This document shows positions 1-5,985 of a DNA stretch of 5,985 nt, piece after piece; positions within the stretch are counted from its first letter, which is position 1, and every line of letters begins with the position of its first letter. The stretch comes from Lysobacterales bacterium UBA5700 (GTDB lineage Bacteria; Pseudomonadota; Gammaproteobacteria; Xanthomonadales; Xanthomonadaceae). A program made the translations under genes and the position numbers. Below the pieces are notes generated by a model. It was not told the DNA's origin. It searched no databases and saw nothing but the letters and a program-made list of their open reading frames with translations. The DNA lies in NCBI GenBank assembly GCA_002420085.1, contig DIHI01000086.1, positions 1-5,985 on the forward strand. The letters are read 5' to 3'.

Positions 1-332
1 AGATGGTCCATGACATCGAACGGCTCGACCACCACCTGACCACCCAGTTCGACCGCGCGCGCCGTGCTGGCGTCGGCATCGGCGACGCGAAAATAGATGT
101 CCCAGTGCGGCGGAACACCCTGCTCGACCTGCTCCGGCATCAGCGTGTAGCAGGCAGCACACTCGCGACCGTCGTTCTCGAAGATGGTGTAGTTGCCACC
201 CCCATCGATGGCATGATCGACCGCGCTCCAGCCGAATACCCGACCGTAGAACGCCTTGGCGGCAGCTTGGTCGGTGGTCGCCAGTTCGAACCAGTTCGGT
301 GCGCCGAGCGCGTGTGCTTTGGTGCTGCCCAT
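1..332 (-). CDS. VOC (glyoxalase/bleomycin-resistance fold) family protein, 3' end cut by window edge
   Basis: The 110 visible codons begin at an ATG read leftwards from 332, preceded by AAAAGGGAG with a 9-base gap, a good ribosome binding site. The gene runs off the left edge, so its C-terminus is missing. The protein opens with APNWFELATTD (residues 11-21), then a helix containing AAAKAFYGRVFGW, the usual first beta-alpha unit of VOC-fold proteins. Further on, PPHWDIYFRVADADA and ELGGQVVVEPFDVMD match the second beta-alpha-beta unit of the subgroup related to mycobacterial CFP32 and hydroxylase-annotated proteins. VOC proteins are usually cytosolic and metal-binding, but their substrates are diverse and none can be named here. 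No export signal is seen. It lies 195 bp beyond tonB on the same strand, so co-transcription is possible but not shown. Whether one or two VOC modules are present cannot be told. The family call is strong, the function unknown. Confidence 0.87.
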   Translation of the reverse strand, partial: MGSTKAHALGAPNWFELATTDQAAAKAFYGRVFGWSAVDHAIDGGGNYTIFENDGRECAACYTLMPEQVEQGVPPHWDIYFRVADADASTARAVELGGQVVVEPFDVMDH

Positions 333-449
333 GATGGCGGTCTCCCTTTTGCGGTGGCATCGTTCGAGCCATGACGATACCGTTCGACACGACCGAGCAC
401 CCGTGCCGATGGTCAGGTCGGCCGAGGGGGCGATGGCGGTCGATCGAGC

Positions 450-469
450 GACGGACCCGGACGTCCGTC
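450..469. repeat. Perfect 7-bp inverted repeat in the tonB-VOC gap
   Basis: GACGGAC (450-456) and GTCCGTC (463-469) are perfect complements around a 6-base loop. The hairpin sits 59 bp beyond the tonB stop and 118 bp before the VOC start. No T-run follows on either strand, so it is not a textbook intrinsic terminator. It could be a transcript-stabilising stem, a weak terminator or a chance palindrome in GC-rich DNA. The rest of 333-527 shows no gene and no convincing promoter. Confidence 0.35.
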
Positions 470-527
470 ATGACGATCGACATCCGACCGAGACCGGCAT
501 GGGTGCCAGCCTCGGCCGGATCCGGAC

Positions 528-1190
528 TCAATCGAGCCGGTAATCGATTGGCACCAGCCCCCGGGCGGCGACCGGCCGACCATCAACCATGGCCGGCGTG
601 AAGCGCCAGCGCTTGAGCACATGGCTGCGGGCACCACGATCAAGGGCCGAATGGCCACTGCTCTGATGGATGTCCACGGCAGTCGGGCGGCCTTCGGCAT
701 CGACCGTGACCATCAGCCAGACCGTCCCCTGCCAGCCGCGTTGCAACGCCACCCGCGGATACGGCGGGATCGGCGCATCGCGATAGCCGAGGGTGCTGCC
801 GAGCGCGGCGGTACCGGAACCCACCGCCTGATGGGTGGCCTGGGTGGTCGGTGCGGCGATGCTGGGCAGGGCCGGTGGCGCCAGATAGTCGATCGCGCGG
901 GCGGTCTCGACCAGCGGCGGTTGCGGCGGCGGTGGCGCCGGGGTCAGGTTCTGGCGCACCACCTTGACGGTCGGTGGCGGGGGCTGAAGGATCGGCAGCG
1001 GCTCGGGCTTGGGCGGAACCAGGGTGATGGTCGGAGCCCGCTGGGCGATCGGCGGCATCGGCACCGGGTCGGCGGTATCGATGCCTCGCCAGAGCATCAT
1101 CATCACCGCGATGTTGAGCATCATCGCGATGGCAAACCCGGTGATCCGGGCAGGGTCGAGACGGATGGAGCGATCGGCTTCTTGGTCCAT
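528..1190 (-). CDS. Energy transducer TonB family protein
   Basis: This 220-residue inner-membrane-anchored protein has the three parts of TonB. A short basic N-terminus leads into one membrane helix at about residues 17-34. A periplasmic Pro-rich spacer follows at about 41-94, with PPKPEP and PPPP runs. The C-terminal TonB domain spans about 138-220: PPYPRVALQRGWQGTVWLMV, then DAEGRPTAVDIHQSSGHSALDR and a KRWRFTPA segment. Known members couple the proton gradient, through ExbB/ExbD, to outer-membrane receptors for iron complexes, vitamin B12 or sugars. No exbB or exbD is in the window, so this may be a stand-alone paralogue. The ATG at 1190 follows AAAGGAG with suitable spacing. In the membrane helix, the position matching the key His of E. 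coli TonB appears to be Asn26 and the matching Ser appears to be Ala22. Family call firm; the cognate receptor is unknown. Confidence 0.93.
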   Translation of the reverse strand: MDQEADRSIRLDPARITGFAIAMMLNIAVMMMLWRGIDTADPVPMPPIAQRAPTITLVPPKPEPLPILQPPPPTVKVVRQNLTPAPPPPQPPLVETARAIDYLAPPALPSIAAPTTQATHQAVGSGTAALGSTLGYRDAPIPPYPRVALQRGWQGTVWLMVTVDAEGRPTAVDIHQSSGHSALDRGARSHVLKRWRFTPAMVDGRPVAARGLVPIDYRLD

Positions 1191-1274
1191 GGTTCCTTCT
1201 CCTTTCGGGTTGGGCGTGGATCGAGCACATCGCCCGGGACGGTGCCGGCATCCCGGTTTGGGTGTTGCGCCTCC

Positions 1275-1303
1275 AGACTAGCGCGACTTCGATCAATCGC
1301 CAA
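1275..1303 (-). promoter_or_regulatory. Putative sigma70-type promoter for the tonB-family gene
   Basis: On the minus strand, TTGGCG (1298-1303) and TAGTCT (1275-1280) are separated by exactly 17 bases. Transcription would begin near 1268, giving a leader of roughly 75 bases before the ATG at 1190. The boxes match the consensus TTGACA/TATAAT at four of six positions each. It lies inside the divergent region shared with the DUF885 gene. No Fur-type operator was recognised. Motif-based inference only. Confidence 0.45.
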
Positions 1304-1381
1304 GCCTCGCCGACGACCCAGCCACGGCACGGAATTCGGTACTCTGGGCGACCTGTCCCATCCCCCTGCCGCGAGACTGCC

Positions 1382-3148
1382 ATGCCGTCCATCCTGCCCG
1401 CCTCCATGCTCGCCCTGGCCATGCTCGCATTCGGGGCTGCCACCCCCGTCATGGCCCAGGTCGCGCGCGCGCCGACGATCGTCCCGGACCCGAGCGAAAT
1501 CGAGATCGATGGCCGCACCCTGCCGGCCTGGATCCGACGCTACCGGGCCGACCTCGACAGCGTCCTGCATGTCCACGACATCGCCACCGGACTGCGCCGG
1601 GAAGCGGCCTTGCGGACCCTGCATCAAGGCTGGCTGGAGCGTCTGAGCAAGCTCGATGCGACCGATCTCGATCTCGAAGACCGAATCGACCGACTGCTGT
1701 TCGAGCGCGCCCTGCGGCAGGCACTGGCCGAACTCGACTTCGAGGCGAGACGGGTGGTCGAAACCGCCCCGCTATTGCCTGGCCATGCCGATCTGGTCGA
1801 TCTGCTGGAGCGGCGACGGGCGCTGGAATTCGCCGATGGGCGGGCCAGCGCCGAGCGGCTGGATCGGATCCGGGCATTGCTGTCGGCGCGCTCGGACGAG
1901 ATCGCCAAACTGGGCGCAGCAGCGGTTCCCGGAATCCGCCCGGCACTCGGCTACCGTGCGGCTGCACAACTGGAGCGCAGCCAGACGGCGCTCAAAGCGT
2001 GGTACGCCTTCTACGCCGATTACGATCCGCAGTTCACCTGGTGGGTCAGGACGCCCTACGAAGCTCTGCTGAAAACCATCGACCAATACCTGCCGGTGCT
2101 GCGCGGCCAACTCGCTGGAGCCGATGATCCAGCGGTCATCGTCGGCGACCCGATCGGCCGCGAAGCACTGGTCGCCAGCCTGCAAGCAGAACTGATTCCC
2201 TACAGCCCTGAGGAGTTGATCGCCCTGGCCGAACATCAACTCGAAGGCATCCGGGCGGAAATGGCCGCCGTCGCCAAGGCCATGGGCTACGACGACTGGC
2301 GACAGGCGCTGGAATACATCAAGACCCGCTCGCCGGCACCGGGCGAACAGCCCCGGCTGGTCCGTGAACTGGCCGACGAGGCGGTCGCTTTCCTGCGCGA
2401 CAACGCGCTGATGACCATCCCGGACCTGGCGACCCGCGACTGGCGCATGAACATGCTCGATCCCAAGGCCCAGGAACAGGCTCCGTTCTTTCTCGGCGGG
2501 GTCGATGTCTGGGTCGCCTACCCGACCTCGACCATGCCGCACGAGAAGCGCATGATGAGCCTGCGCGGCAACAATCGCCATTTCTCACGGGCCGTGGTCC
2601 ATCACGAACTGATCCCCGGCCACCATCTCCAGCACTTCATGACTCAGCGTTACCAGAGCCATCGGCGGCTGTTCTCGACGCCATTCTGGACCGAGGGTTG
2701 GGCGCTGTACTGGGAACTGCGGCTGTACGATCTCGGTTTCGCCAAGACCCCGGAGGATCGCCTCGGCATGCTGTTCTGGCGTGCCCACCGAGCAGCGCGC
2801 ATCCAGTTCTCGCTGGGCTTCCACCTCGGCACGATGACTCCGGCGCAGGCGATCGACCTGCTGGTCGGCAACGGTCACGAACGCGAGAATGCTGCGGCCG
2901 AAGTGCGTCGCAGCTTTGCCGGCGACTACCCGCCGATCTACCAGGCGGCCTACCTGCTCGGCGGCTTGCAGTTTCTGGCGCTGCATGAAGAGTTGGTCGG
3001 CTCCGGCCAGATGAGCGAGCGCGAGTTTCATGACCGCGTCCTGCGCGGTGGGCCGATGCCGGTGGAAGTGGTGCGTACACGCCTGCGGGGTGAGACGCCG
3101 ACCGCGCCGTTCCGCTCGACCTGGCGGTTCTATCGGCTGCCGGAGTGA
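1382..3148 (+). CDS. Secreted DUF885 family putative metallohydrolase
   Basis: The 588-residue product has a hydrophobic leader (about residues 4-23) ending in VMA-Q, a likely signal peptidase I site after Ala25, so it should act in the periplasm. The body matches DUF885: LDLEDRIDRLLFERAL near the N-terminus, then the metal-site motif HHELIPGHH at residues 407-415 and TEGWALYWE at 437-445. Those His and Glu residues are the expected zinc ligands and catalytic base, as in gluzincin-like peptidases. A C-terminal section with YLLGGLQFLALHEEL and FHDRVLRGG completes the family pattern. The length of about 590 residues is usual. Family members are predicted peptidases or hydrolases, mostly of unknown substrate. 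I chose the ATG at 1382 because the leader begins there; a GTG at 1262 would add 40 unlike residues. The ribosome site (GCGAGA) is weak and the leader lacks an N-terminal Lys/Arg, which is slightly unusual. It converges on dksA. Confidence 0.93.
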   Translation: MPSILPASMLALAMLAFGAATPVMAQVARAPTIVPDPSEIEIDGRTLPAWIRRYRADLDSVLHVHDIATGLRREAALRTLHQGWLERLSKLDATDLDLEDRIDRLLFERALRQALAELDFEARRVVETAPLLPGHADLVDLLERRRALEFADGRASAERLDRIRALLSARSDEIAKLGAAAVPGIRPALGYRAAAQLERSQTALKAWYAFYADYDPQFTWWVRTPYEALLKTIDQYLPVLRGQLAGADDPAVIVGDPIGREALVASLQAELIPYSPEELIALAEHQLEGIRAEMAAVAKAMGYDDWRQALEYIKTRSPAPGEQPRLVRELADEAVAFLRDNALMTIPDLATRDWRMNMLDPKAQEQAPFFLGGVDVWVAYPTSTMPHEKRMMSLRGNNRHFSRAVVHHELIPGHHLQHFMTQRYQSHRRLFSTPFWTEGWALYWELRLYDLGFAKTPEDRLGMLFWRAHRAARIQFSLGFHLGTMTPAQAIDLLVGNGHERENAAAEVRRSFAGDYPPIYQAAYLLGGLQFLALHEELVGSGQMSEREFHDRVLRGGPMPVEVVRTRLRGETPTAPFRSTWRFYRLPE

Positions 3149-3155
3149 GACCCCG

Positions 3156-3253
3156 CCGGCCGGTCTCGCGATCGGCCACCGGCCAATCCAGACCGGCCGG
3201 TGCAGGCCGGCCAGTGTGAGTCGGTCGAAGCCGGTCGAAACCAGCCGGCCGGC
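3156..3253. terminator. GC-palindrome cluster between convergent genes, possible bidirectional terminator
   Basis: The self-complementary word CCGGCCGG occurs at 3156-3163, 3193-3200 and 3245-3252. The first two belong to a perfect 10-bp inverted repeat, CCGGCCGGTC (3156-3165) with GACCGGCCGG (3191-3200). A shorter stem also forms around GGCCGG (3195-3200) and CCGGCC (3207-3212). The third copy is the 10-base palindrome at 3244-3253. The cluster lies just after the DUF885 stop and beyond the dksA stop, where a shared transcription end is expected. No U-tract is present, so a classical intrinsic terminator is not shown. A REP-like element is the alternative reading. Confidence 0.4.
3222..3241. 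repeat. Two-copy 10-bp tandem repeat
   Basis: CGGTCGAAGC (3222-3231) is followed directly by CGGTCGAAAC (3232-3241), which differs at one base. It sits between the second and third CCGGCCGG copies in the DUF885-dksA gap. Its function is unknown; two copies may be chance. Confidence 0.4.
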
Positions 3254-3291
3254 ATCAGGACCGTGGCTCGCAGCCCTGACTGAGCGGACGA

Positions 3292-4449
3292 TCAGTCGCC
3301 CATCTGCTTCTGACGGTGCTCCCAACGTTCCTGGGCATCGATCGTGCGCTCTGCGGTCAGTCGCGCCTCCAGCCGATCAAGGCCGATCTCTTCGCCGGTA
3401 TCGACGCACCAGCCGAAGCTGCCGTCATCGACCCGCTTGAGCGCCTCGTCGATCTTGCCGATCAGTTTGCGATAGCGATCGCGGGTGCGCAGTTCGAGCG
3501 AGTTCTCGGTCTCGCGGGTGGCACGCTCGGCTTCGTCGCCGATGTCGCGCACTTCTTCCTTGAGGTTCTCGATGGTCTGCTTCGATTCCTCGACCAGATC
3601 GGCACGCCAGTTCAGCAGTCGCTGACGGAAATATTCAAGCTGGAGCGGACTCATGTACTCCTCGCTCGAATCCGGCTTGTAACCCTTGGGCAGGATCGGC
3701 CGACCGGACTCGTCGGTCTGGTAGGACACCACTTTCACCTTGGCCGGCGTACTGGCCGTGCGCTTGGCATGGCCACTGAGGTCGGCGACCGCGACATTGC
3801 GCGGCATCCGCCGGGCCGGGGCAGCGGTGGGCTGATCATTGGCCTGATCCTTCGGGTGATCCTTCGGGCGTGCCGAACGTTTCTGGGCGTCGGTCTTGGC
3901 CGCAGTCTTGCCGGTGTCGGCGGTGCTCGATGCTGATTTCACGGAAGGCGTCTTGGTCGCGGTTGATTTGCGGGTTGCAGTGTGGGTCTTGCCGGTCGTG
4001 GTCGATGCAGCGGCAGACGTGCGGGTCGGCGTGGCCCCTGCCGATGTGCCGGCCCCCGATCTGCTCGGTTGCGGCGTGCCGGCCGGCTGCTTGGATGATT
4101 TCGGCTTGCCGTCGATTTTCTTTACCGCCGTGGGCTTCGCCGTGATCGGCTTGCCGGCGGGCTTGCTCGCAGTTGGCTTGCTGGCTGCCGACTTCTTGCC
4201 GACGGTCTTGGCCGGCGCCTTGGCGGCCTTGGCTGGCGGCTTGACCGACTTGGCTGACGCCTTGGCGGCCTTGGTAGGCGCCTTGACCGACTTGGCTGAC
4301 GCCTTGGCGGTGGCCTTGGTGGGCGGTTTGCTGGCGGCGACGTTCGGCTTGGACGATGCGACAGCCTTGGCGCCAGCGGGCTTCTTGCCGGCAGCCTTGG
4401 CGGCGGGCGCGGGAGGGCTGGCTTTCTTGACCGCTTTCTTCACTGCCAC
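3292..4449 (-). CDS. dksA: RNA polymerase-binding transcription factor DksA with long Lys/Ala-rich N-terminal tail
   Basis: The last 123 of 385 residues (263-385) align with E. coli DksA from EEYMSPLQLEYFRQRL through SLELRTRDRYRKLIGKID to EEIGLDRLEARLTAERTID. DksA enters the RNA polymerase secondary channel and, with ppGpp, redirects transcription at rRNA and biosynthetic promoters. The coiled-coil tip motif DxxDxA reads Asp305, Glu308, Ala310, so the second Asp is Glu. Of the four zinc-finger cysteines only Cys348 remains; the others are Thr351, Thr369 and Ala372, as in zinc-independent DksA variants. Residues 1 to about 215 are a Lys/Ala/Pro/Ser/Thr-rich tail like histone H1 or AlgP, with a 14-residue repeat at 49-83. 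This tail should be disordered and may bind DNA or RNA. E. coli DksA has 151 residues and no tail. The start is GTG at 4449, preceded by GAGGA with a 9-base gap. Another GTG at 4443 is possible. Confidence 0.92.
   Translation of the reverse strand: MAVKKAVKKASPPAPAAKAAGKKPAGAKAVASSKPNVAASKPPTKATAKASAKSVKAPTKAAKASAKSVKPPAKAAKAPAKTVGKKSAASKPTASKPAGKPITAKPTAVKKIDGKPKSSKQPAGTPQPSRSGAGTSAGATPTRTSAAASTTTGKTHTATRKSTATKTPSVKSASSTADTGKTAAKTDAQKRSARPKDHPKDQANDQPTAAPARRMPRNVAVADLSGHAKRTASTPAKVKVVSYQTDESGRPILPKGYKPDSSEEYMSPLQLEYFRQRLLNWRADLVEESKQTIENLKEEVRDIGDEAERATRETENSLELRTRDRYRKLIGKIDEALKRVDDGSFGWCVDTGEEIGLDRLEARLTAERTIDAQERWEHRQKQMGD
4201..4305 (-). repeat. 42-bp tandem repeat inside the dksA tail, about 2.5 copies
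   Basis: Two 42-bp units (4264-4305 and 4222-4263) and half of a third (4201-4221) encode KASAKSVKAPTKAA, KASAKSVKPPAKAA and KAPAKTV. A 29-base core is identical in both full units (4240-4268 and 4282-4310). The period is a multiple of three, so gain or loss of a unit keeps the DksA domain in frame. Such repeats commonly vary in number between strains. Confidence 0.8.
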
Positions 4450-4489
4450 GGGGGCTGATCCTCGATGGAATATTGCACAATGGCGGCGT

Positions 4490-4518
4490 GTTATAGCCTA
4501 CAGCGGAACGCGGGGCAA
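4490..4518 (-). promoter_or_regulatory. Putative sigma70-type promoter for dksA
   Basis: On the minus strand TTGCCC (4513-4518) lies 17 bases before TATAAC (4490-4495), which matches five of six consensus -10 positions. A start near 4483 would give a leader of roughly 33 bases with GAGGA before the GTG at 4449. The -10 overlaps an AT-rich stretch that also offers TATAGC on the plus strand (4492-4497), a possible weak -10 for yidD. Motif evidence only. Confidence 0.55.
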
Positions 4519-4553
4519 CCCGTAACAGGCTGTTCGGACCCGCATGAGGCCCC

Positions 4554-4832
4554 ATGAAGACCTTTATCCTCTTTTTGTTGCGACTGTACAAGGCAGTGAT
4601 CAGCCCATTGCTCGGCCCACGCTGTCGATTCCATCCCAGTTGTTCGAGCTATGCCATGGAGGCGGTGGAACGGCATGGCCCATTGCGCGGTGGCTGGCTG
4701 GCCGTGCGCCGCATCTCGCGGTGCCATCCGCTGCATGCGGGTGGCTTCGATCCGGTTCCGGAGGCCGATGGCAATCGCGATGCCGTGGACGATGGCAACA
4801 GCCGACACCCGAAGCATCGGGAGCAGGGATGA
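4554..4832 (+). CDS. yidD: Membrane protein insertion efficiency factor YidD
   Basis: The 92-residue product carries the whole YidD signature: an amphipathic N-terminus ([20 protein letters not shown]), [22 protein letters not shown] at about 21-42, [14 protein letters not shown] at 46-59 and GGFDPVP at 63-69. YidD is a small peripheral inner-membrane protein that assists YidC/Sec in inserting membrane proteins. The three conserved cysteines (24, 30, 57) are present. A polar tail at about 70-92 (Asp/Arg/His-rich) goes slightly beyond the conserved core. The ATG at 4554 follows GAGG with only four bases between, a close but usable ribosome site. Usually yidD sits between rnpA and yidC; here it is divergent from dksA, and its stop overlaps the start of the M23 peptidase gene as ATGA. 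Identity is very secure; the context is less common. Confidence 0.96.
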   Translation: MKTFILFLLRLYKAVISPLLGPRCRFHPSCSSYAMEAVERHGPLRGGWLAVRRISRCHPLHAGGFDPVPEADGNRDAVDDGNSRHPKHREQG

Positions 4833-5770
4833 TGCGATCGATGCTCTCCACGCTGGTGCTGAGCCTGGCCGCGCTGAGCCTGACCACCCTCAGTCCGGCG
4901 GTGTCGCTGCCGGCCGCACCCGAGCCTGATCCGGACGCTCGCTGGCTCGATCTGCCCAAGCAGGCGCGCCAGGGCAGCCTAGTGTTCGGGCGGGTACCGA
5001 TCGGCACGACGGTGATGCTCGATCAGCGTCGTGTGCGCATCGCCGACGACGGCAGGCTGGTGTTCGGGGTGGCTCGGGATCGAACCACGCCGATCGTGTT
5101 GCATCTGGTGCTGCCCGATGCCAGCCAACGGCAGGTCGTGGTGGCCGTCACGCCATACGCCTGGCCAACCGAACGGGTACACGGGGTGCCGCCGAGTACG
5201 GTATCGCCACCGCCGGAGGTCGCCGCACGCATCGCGCGCGAGCAGGCCCAGGTGGCCGCCGCGCGCGAACGCGACGATCCAATGCGGGACTTCTCGACGC
5301 CCATGGTGTGGCCAGTGCGTGGACGAATCAGTGGTCGGTTCGGCAGCCAGCGCATCTACGACGGCACGGCTGGCGCCCCGCATTCGGGCCTGGACATCGC
5401 GGCTGCCGAGGGGACGCCGGTACGGGCACCAGCCGGCGGACGCATCAGCTTCGCCAATGGCGATCTGTATCTGACCGGCGGCACGGTCGTACTCGATCAC
5501 GGCCATGGGGTCAGTTCCAATTTCCTGCACCTGTCGCGGATCGATGTCGCGGTCGGGCAGCGGGTGGAACAGGGCGAATTGCTCGGGGCGGTGGGCGCCA
5601 CCGGCCGAGCCAGCGGCCCGCACCTGCACTGGGGCATGAACTGGTTCGATGTCCGGGTCGATCCGCTGGCGGTGCTGGAGGCCAGCCCCACAGCGGAGCG
5701 GTCACCGCCGATCACCGAAGCTATTTCCTCCAGCGCGATCGACGCCGGTGGTCGCGATCAGGACGAATAA
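4829..5770 (+). CDS. Exported M23 family metallopeptidase (LytM-type peptidoglycan hydrolase)
   Basis: The 313-residue product begins with a signal-peptide-like leader (hydrophobic about 5-29, likely cut near SLPA-AP). A small beta-rich N-terminal domain (about 48-115, with [16 protein letters not shown]) follows, then an Ala/Arg/Glu-rich linker helix (about 129-150). The M23 domain covers about 159-283. Its zinc ligands are all present: His185 and Asp189 in HSGLD and His267 in HLHW, with His234 and His265 as catalytic histidines, so it should be active. M23 enzymes cut peptide cross-links of peptidoglycan in cell growth, division or remodelling; the exact bond is unknown. Two ATGs adjoin (4829 and 4832). 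The first overlaps the yidD stop as ATGA, while the second is better spaced (8 bases) from GGGAG; they differ by one residue. Translational coupling with yidD is likely. The 3' end overlaps folE2 by 13 bp, tail to tail. Confidence 0.94.
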   Translation: MMRSMLSTLVLSLAALSLTTLSPAVSLPAAPEPDPDARWLDLPKQARQGSLVFGRVPIGTTVMLDQRRVRIADDGRLVFGVARDRTTPIVLHLVLPDASQRQVVVAVTPYAWPTERVHGVPPSTVSPPPEVAARIAREQAQVAAARERDDPMRDFSTPMVWPVRGRISGRFGSQRIYDGTAGAPHSGLDIAAAEGTPVRAPAGGRISFANGDLYLTGGTVVLDHGHGVSSNFLHLSRIDVAVGQRVEQGELLGAVGATGRASGPHLHWGMNWFDVRVDPLAVLEASPTAERSPPITEAISSSAIDAGGRDQDE

Positions 5771-5985
5771 CCGCCCGGCACGCCCTTGCTGGCGACCGCC
5801 ACCGCGTCGTGCGGATGCAGGCTCTCGAAATGGCTGGCACGGACCCAGAAATCGACCACCCGGTCGTCGCGGTCCAGTGCCGCCTGAAGCCGTCGGGCGG
5901 CATCCTCGCAGAACATCAGGTTCTGGCCGTTGAGCCGGGCGAATGCCTGCTCGTCCTCGCGCTTGACGGCGGTCTGGACCGGGGT
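5758..5985 (-). CDS. folE2: GTP cyclohydrolase FolE2 (type IB), C-terminal part only
   Basis: An open minus-strand frame of 75 codons enters from the right edge and stops at TGA (5758-5760). It begins [20 protein letters not shown], followed by [17 protein letters not shown] and, near the end, [17 protein letters not shown]. These three blocks are characteristic of FolE2 (GCYH-IB). That enzyme turns GTP into 7,8-dihydroneopterin triphosphate, the first step of tetrahydrofolate synthesis and, in many bacteria, of the queuosine route. Unlike zinc-dependent FolE, FolE2 can work with other divalent metals. The ESLH segment probably holds conserved active-site residues; the catalytic Cys region lies outside the window. 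The C-terminal GVPGGYSS is the natural end, so the gene looks intact as far as seen. Its last 13 bp overlap the end of the M23 gene. Start and promoter are not visible. Confidence 0.93.
   Translation of the reverse strand, partial: TPVQTAVKREDEQAFARLNGQNLMFCEDAARRLQAALDRDDRVVDFWVRASHFESLHPHDAVAVASKGVPGGYSS

Noticed and set aside
1340..1345. TACTCT as a -10 box for the DUF885 gene
   Set aside because: Its position is plausible (about 37 bp before the start), but no recognisable -35 lies 16-18 bases upstream and no extended -10 is present.
1262..1381. GTG start at 1262 for the DUF885 gene
   Set aside because: The extra 40 residues are polar and unlike the family; the signal-peptide leader starts at the ATG at 1382.
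621..1646. Plus-strand open frame of 341 codons across the tonB gene
   Set aside because: It is antisense to tonB, has an Arg/Gly-rich composition typical of a GC-rich shadow frame, shows no domain, and also runs into the DUF885 gene.
1772..2581. Minus-strand frame of 269 codons inside the DUF885 gene
   Set aside because: Antisense shadow of a well-supported family member; no motif is recognised.
3156..3253. CRISPR array or attachment site in the GC palindromes
   Set aside because: Copies are only 8-10 bp, self-complementary and irregularly spaced, with no cas, integrase or tRNA gene nearby.
3896..4525. Plus-strand frame of 209 codons, Ala/Leu-rich, opposite the dksA tail
   Set aside because: Its hydrophobic look is the mirror of Lys/Ala/Pro codons in the dksA tail; the DksA domain fixes the true strand and frame.
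4544..4828. Upstream extension of the M23 gene to an ATG at 4544
   Set aside because: It would overlay all of yidD in another frame and put about 95 residues before an obvious signal peptide. The ATG at 4829/4832 with GGGAG fits better.

Overview
The window is GC-rich, densely coded chromosomal DNA from a gammaproteobacterium. The gene set (a TonB-family protein, a periplasmic DUF885 protein, a DksA with a long Lys/Ala-rich tail, YidD, an M23 peptidase and FolE2) and promoter-like boxes of the TAGTCT/TATAAC type suggest the Xanthomonadales (Lysobacterales) or a close relative. That placement is inference. I see no integrase, transposase, tRNA, rRNA, CRISPR array or phage gene, and nothing that looks foreign in composition.

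Layout. Positions 1-332 (minus) hold most of a VOC/glyoxalase-fold protein, cut by the left edge. Positions 333-527 are non-coding apart from one perfect hairpin at 450-469. A TonB-family energy transducer lies at 528-1190 (minus), with a promoter-like element at 1275-1303. Divergent from it, a secreted DUF885 metallohydrolase occupies 1382-3148 (plus). It converges on a DksA-type transcription factor at 3292-4449 (minus), and the 143 bp between them carry three copies of an 8-bp GC palindrome. A 104-bp divergent region with a good sigma70-like promoter for dksA separates it from yidD (4554-4832, plus). yidD overlaps an M23-family peptidase gene (4829-5770, plus) by an ATGA junction. The M23 gene runs tail-to-tail into the 3' end of folE2 (5758 to the right edge, minus), with a 13-bp overlap.

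How the genes relate. Most are envelope or housekeeping functions in single-gene or two-gene units, not one pathway. YidD (membrane-protein insertion) and the M23 peptidase (cell-wall hydrolysis) form the clearest operon. TonB and DUF885 share a divergent intergenic region and both act at the periplasm, which may be coincidental. DksA has lost three of the four zinc-finger cysteines, and FolE2 is the alternative type of GTP cyclohydrolase often used when zinc is scarce; their nearness is a mild zinc-independence theme.

I found no convincing undescribed system. The points most worth a second look are the tailed, cysteine-poor DksA, the Asn in place of the key His in the TonB membrane helix, and the yidD-M23 coupling away from rnpA/yidC.
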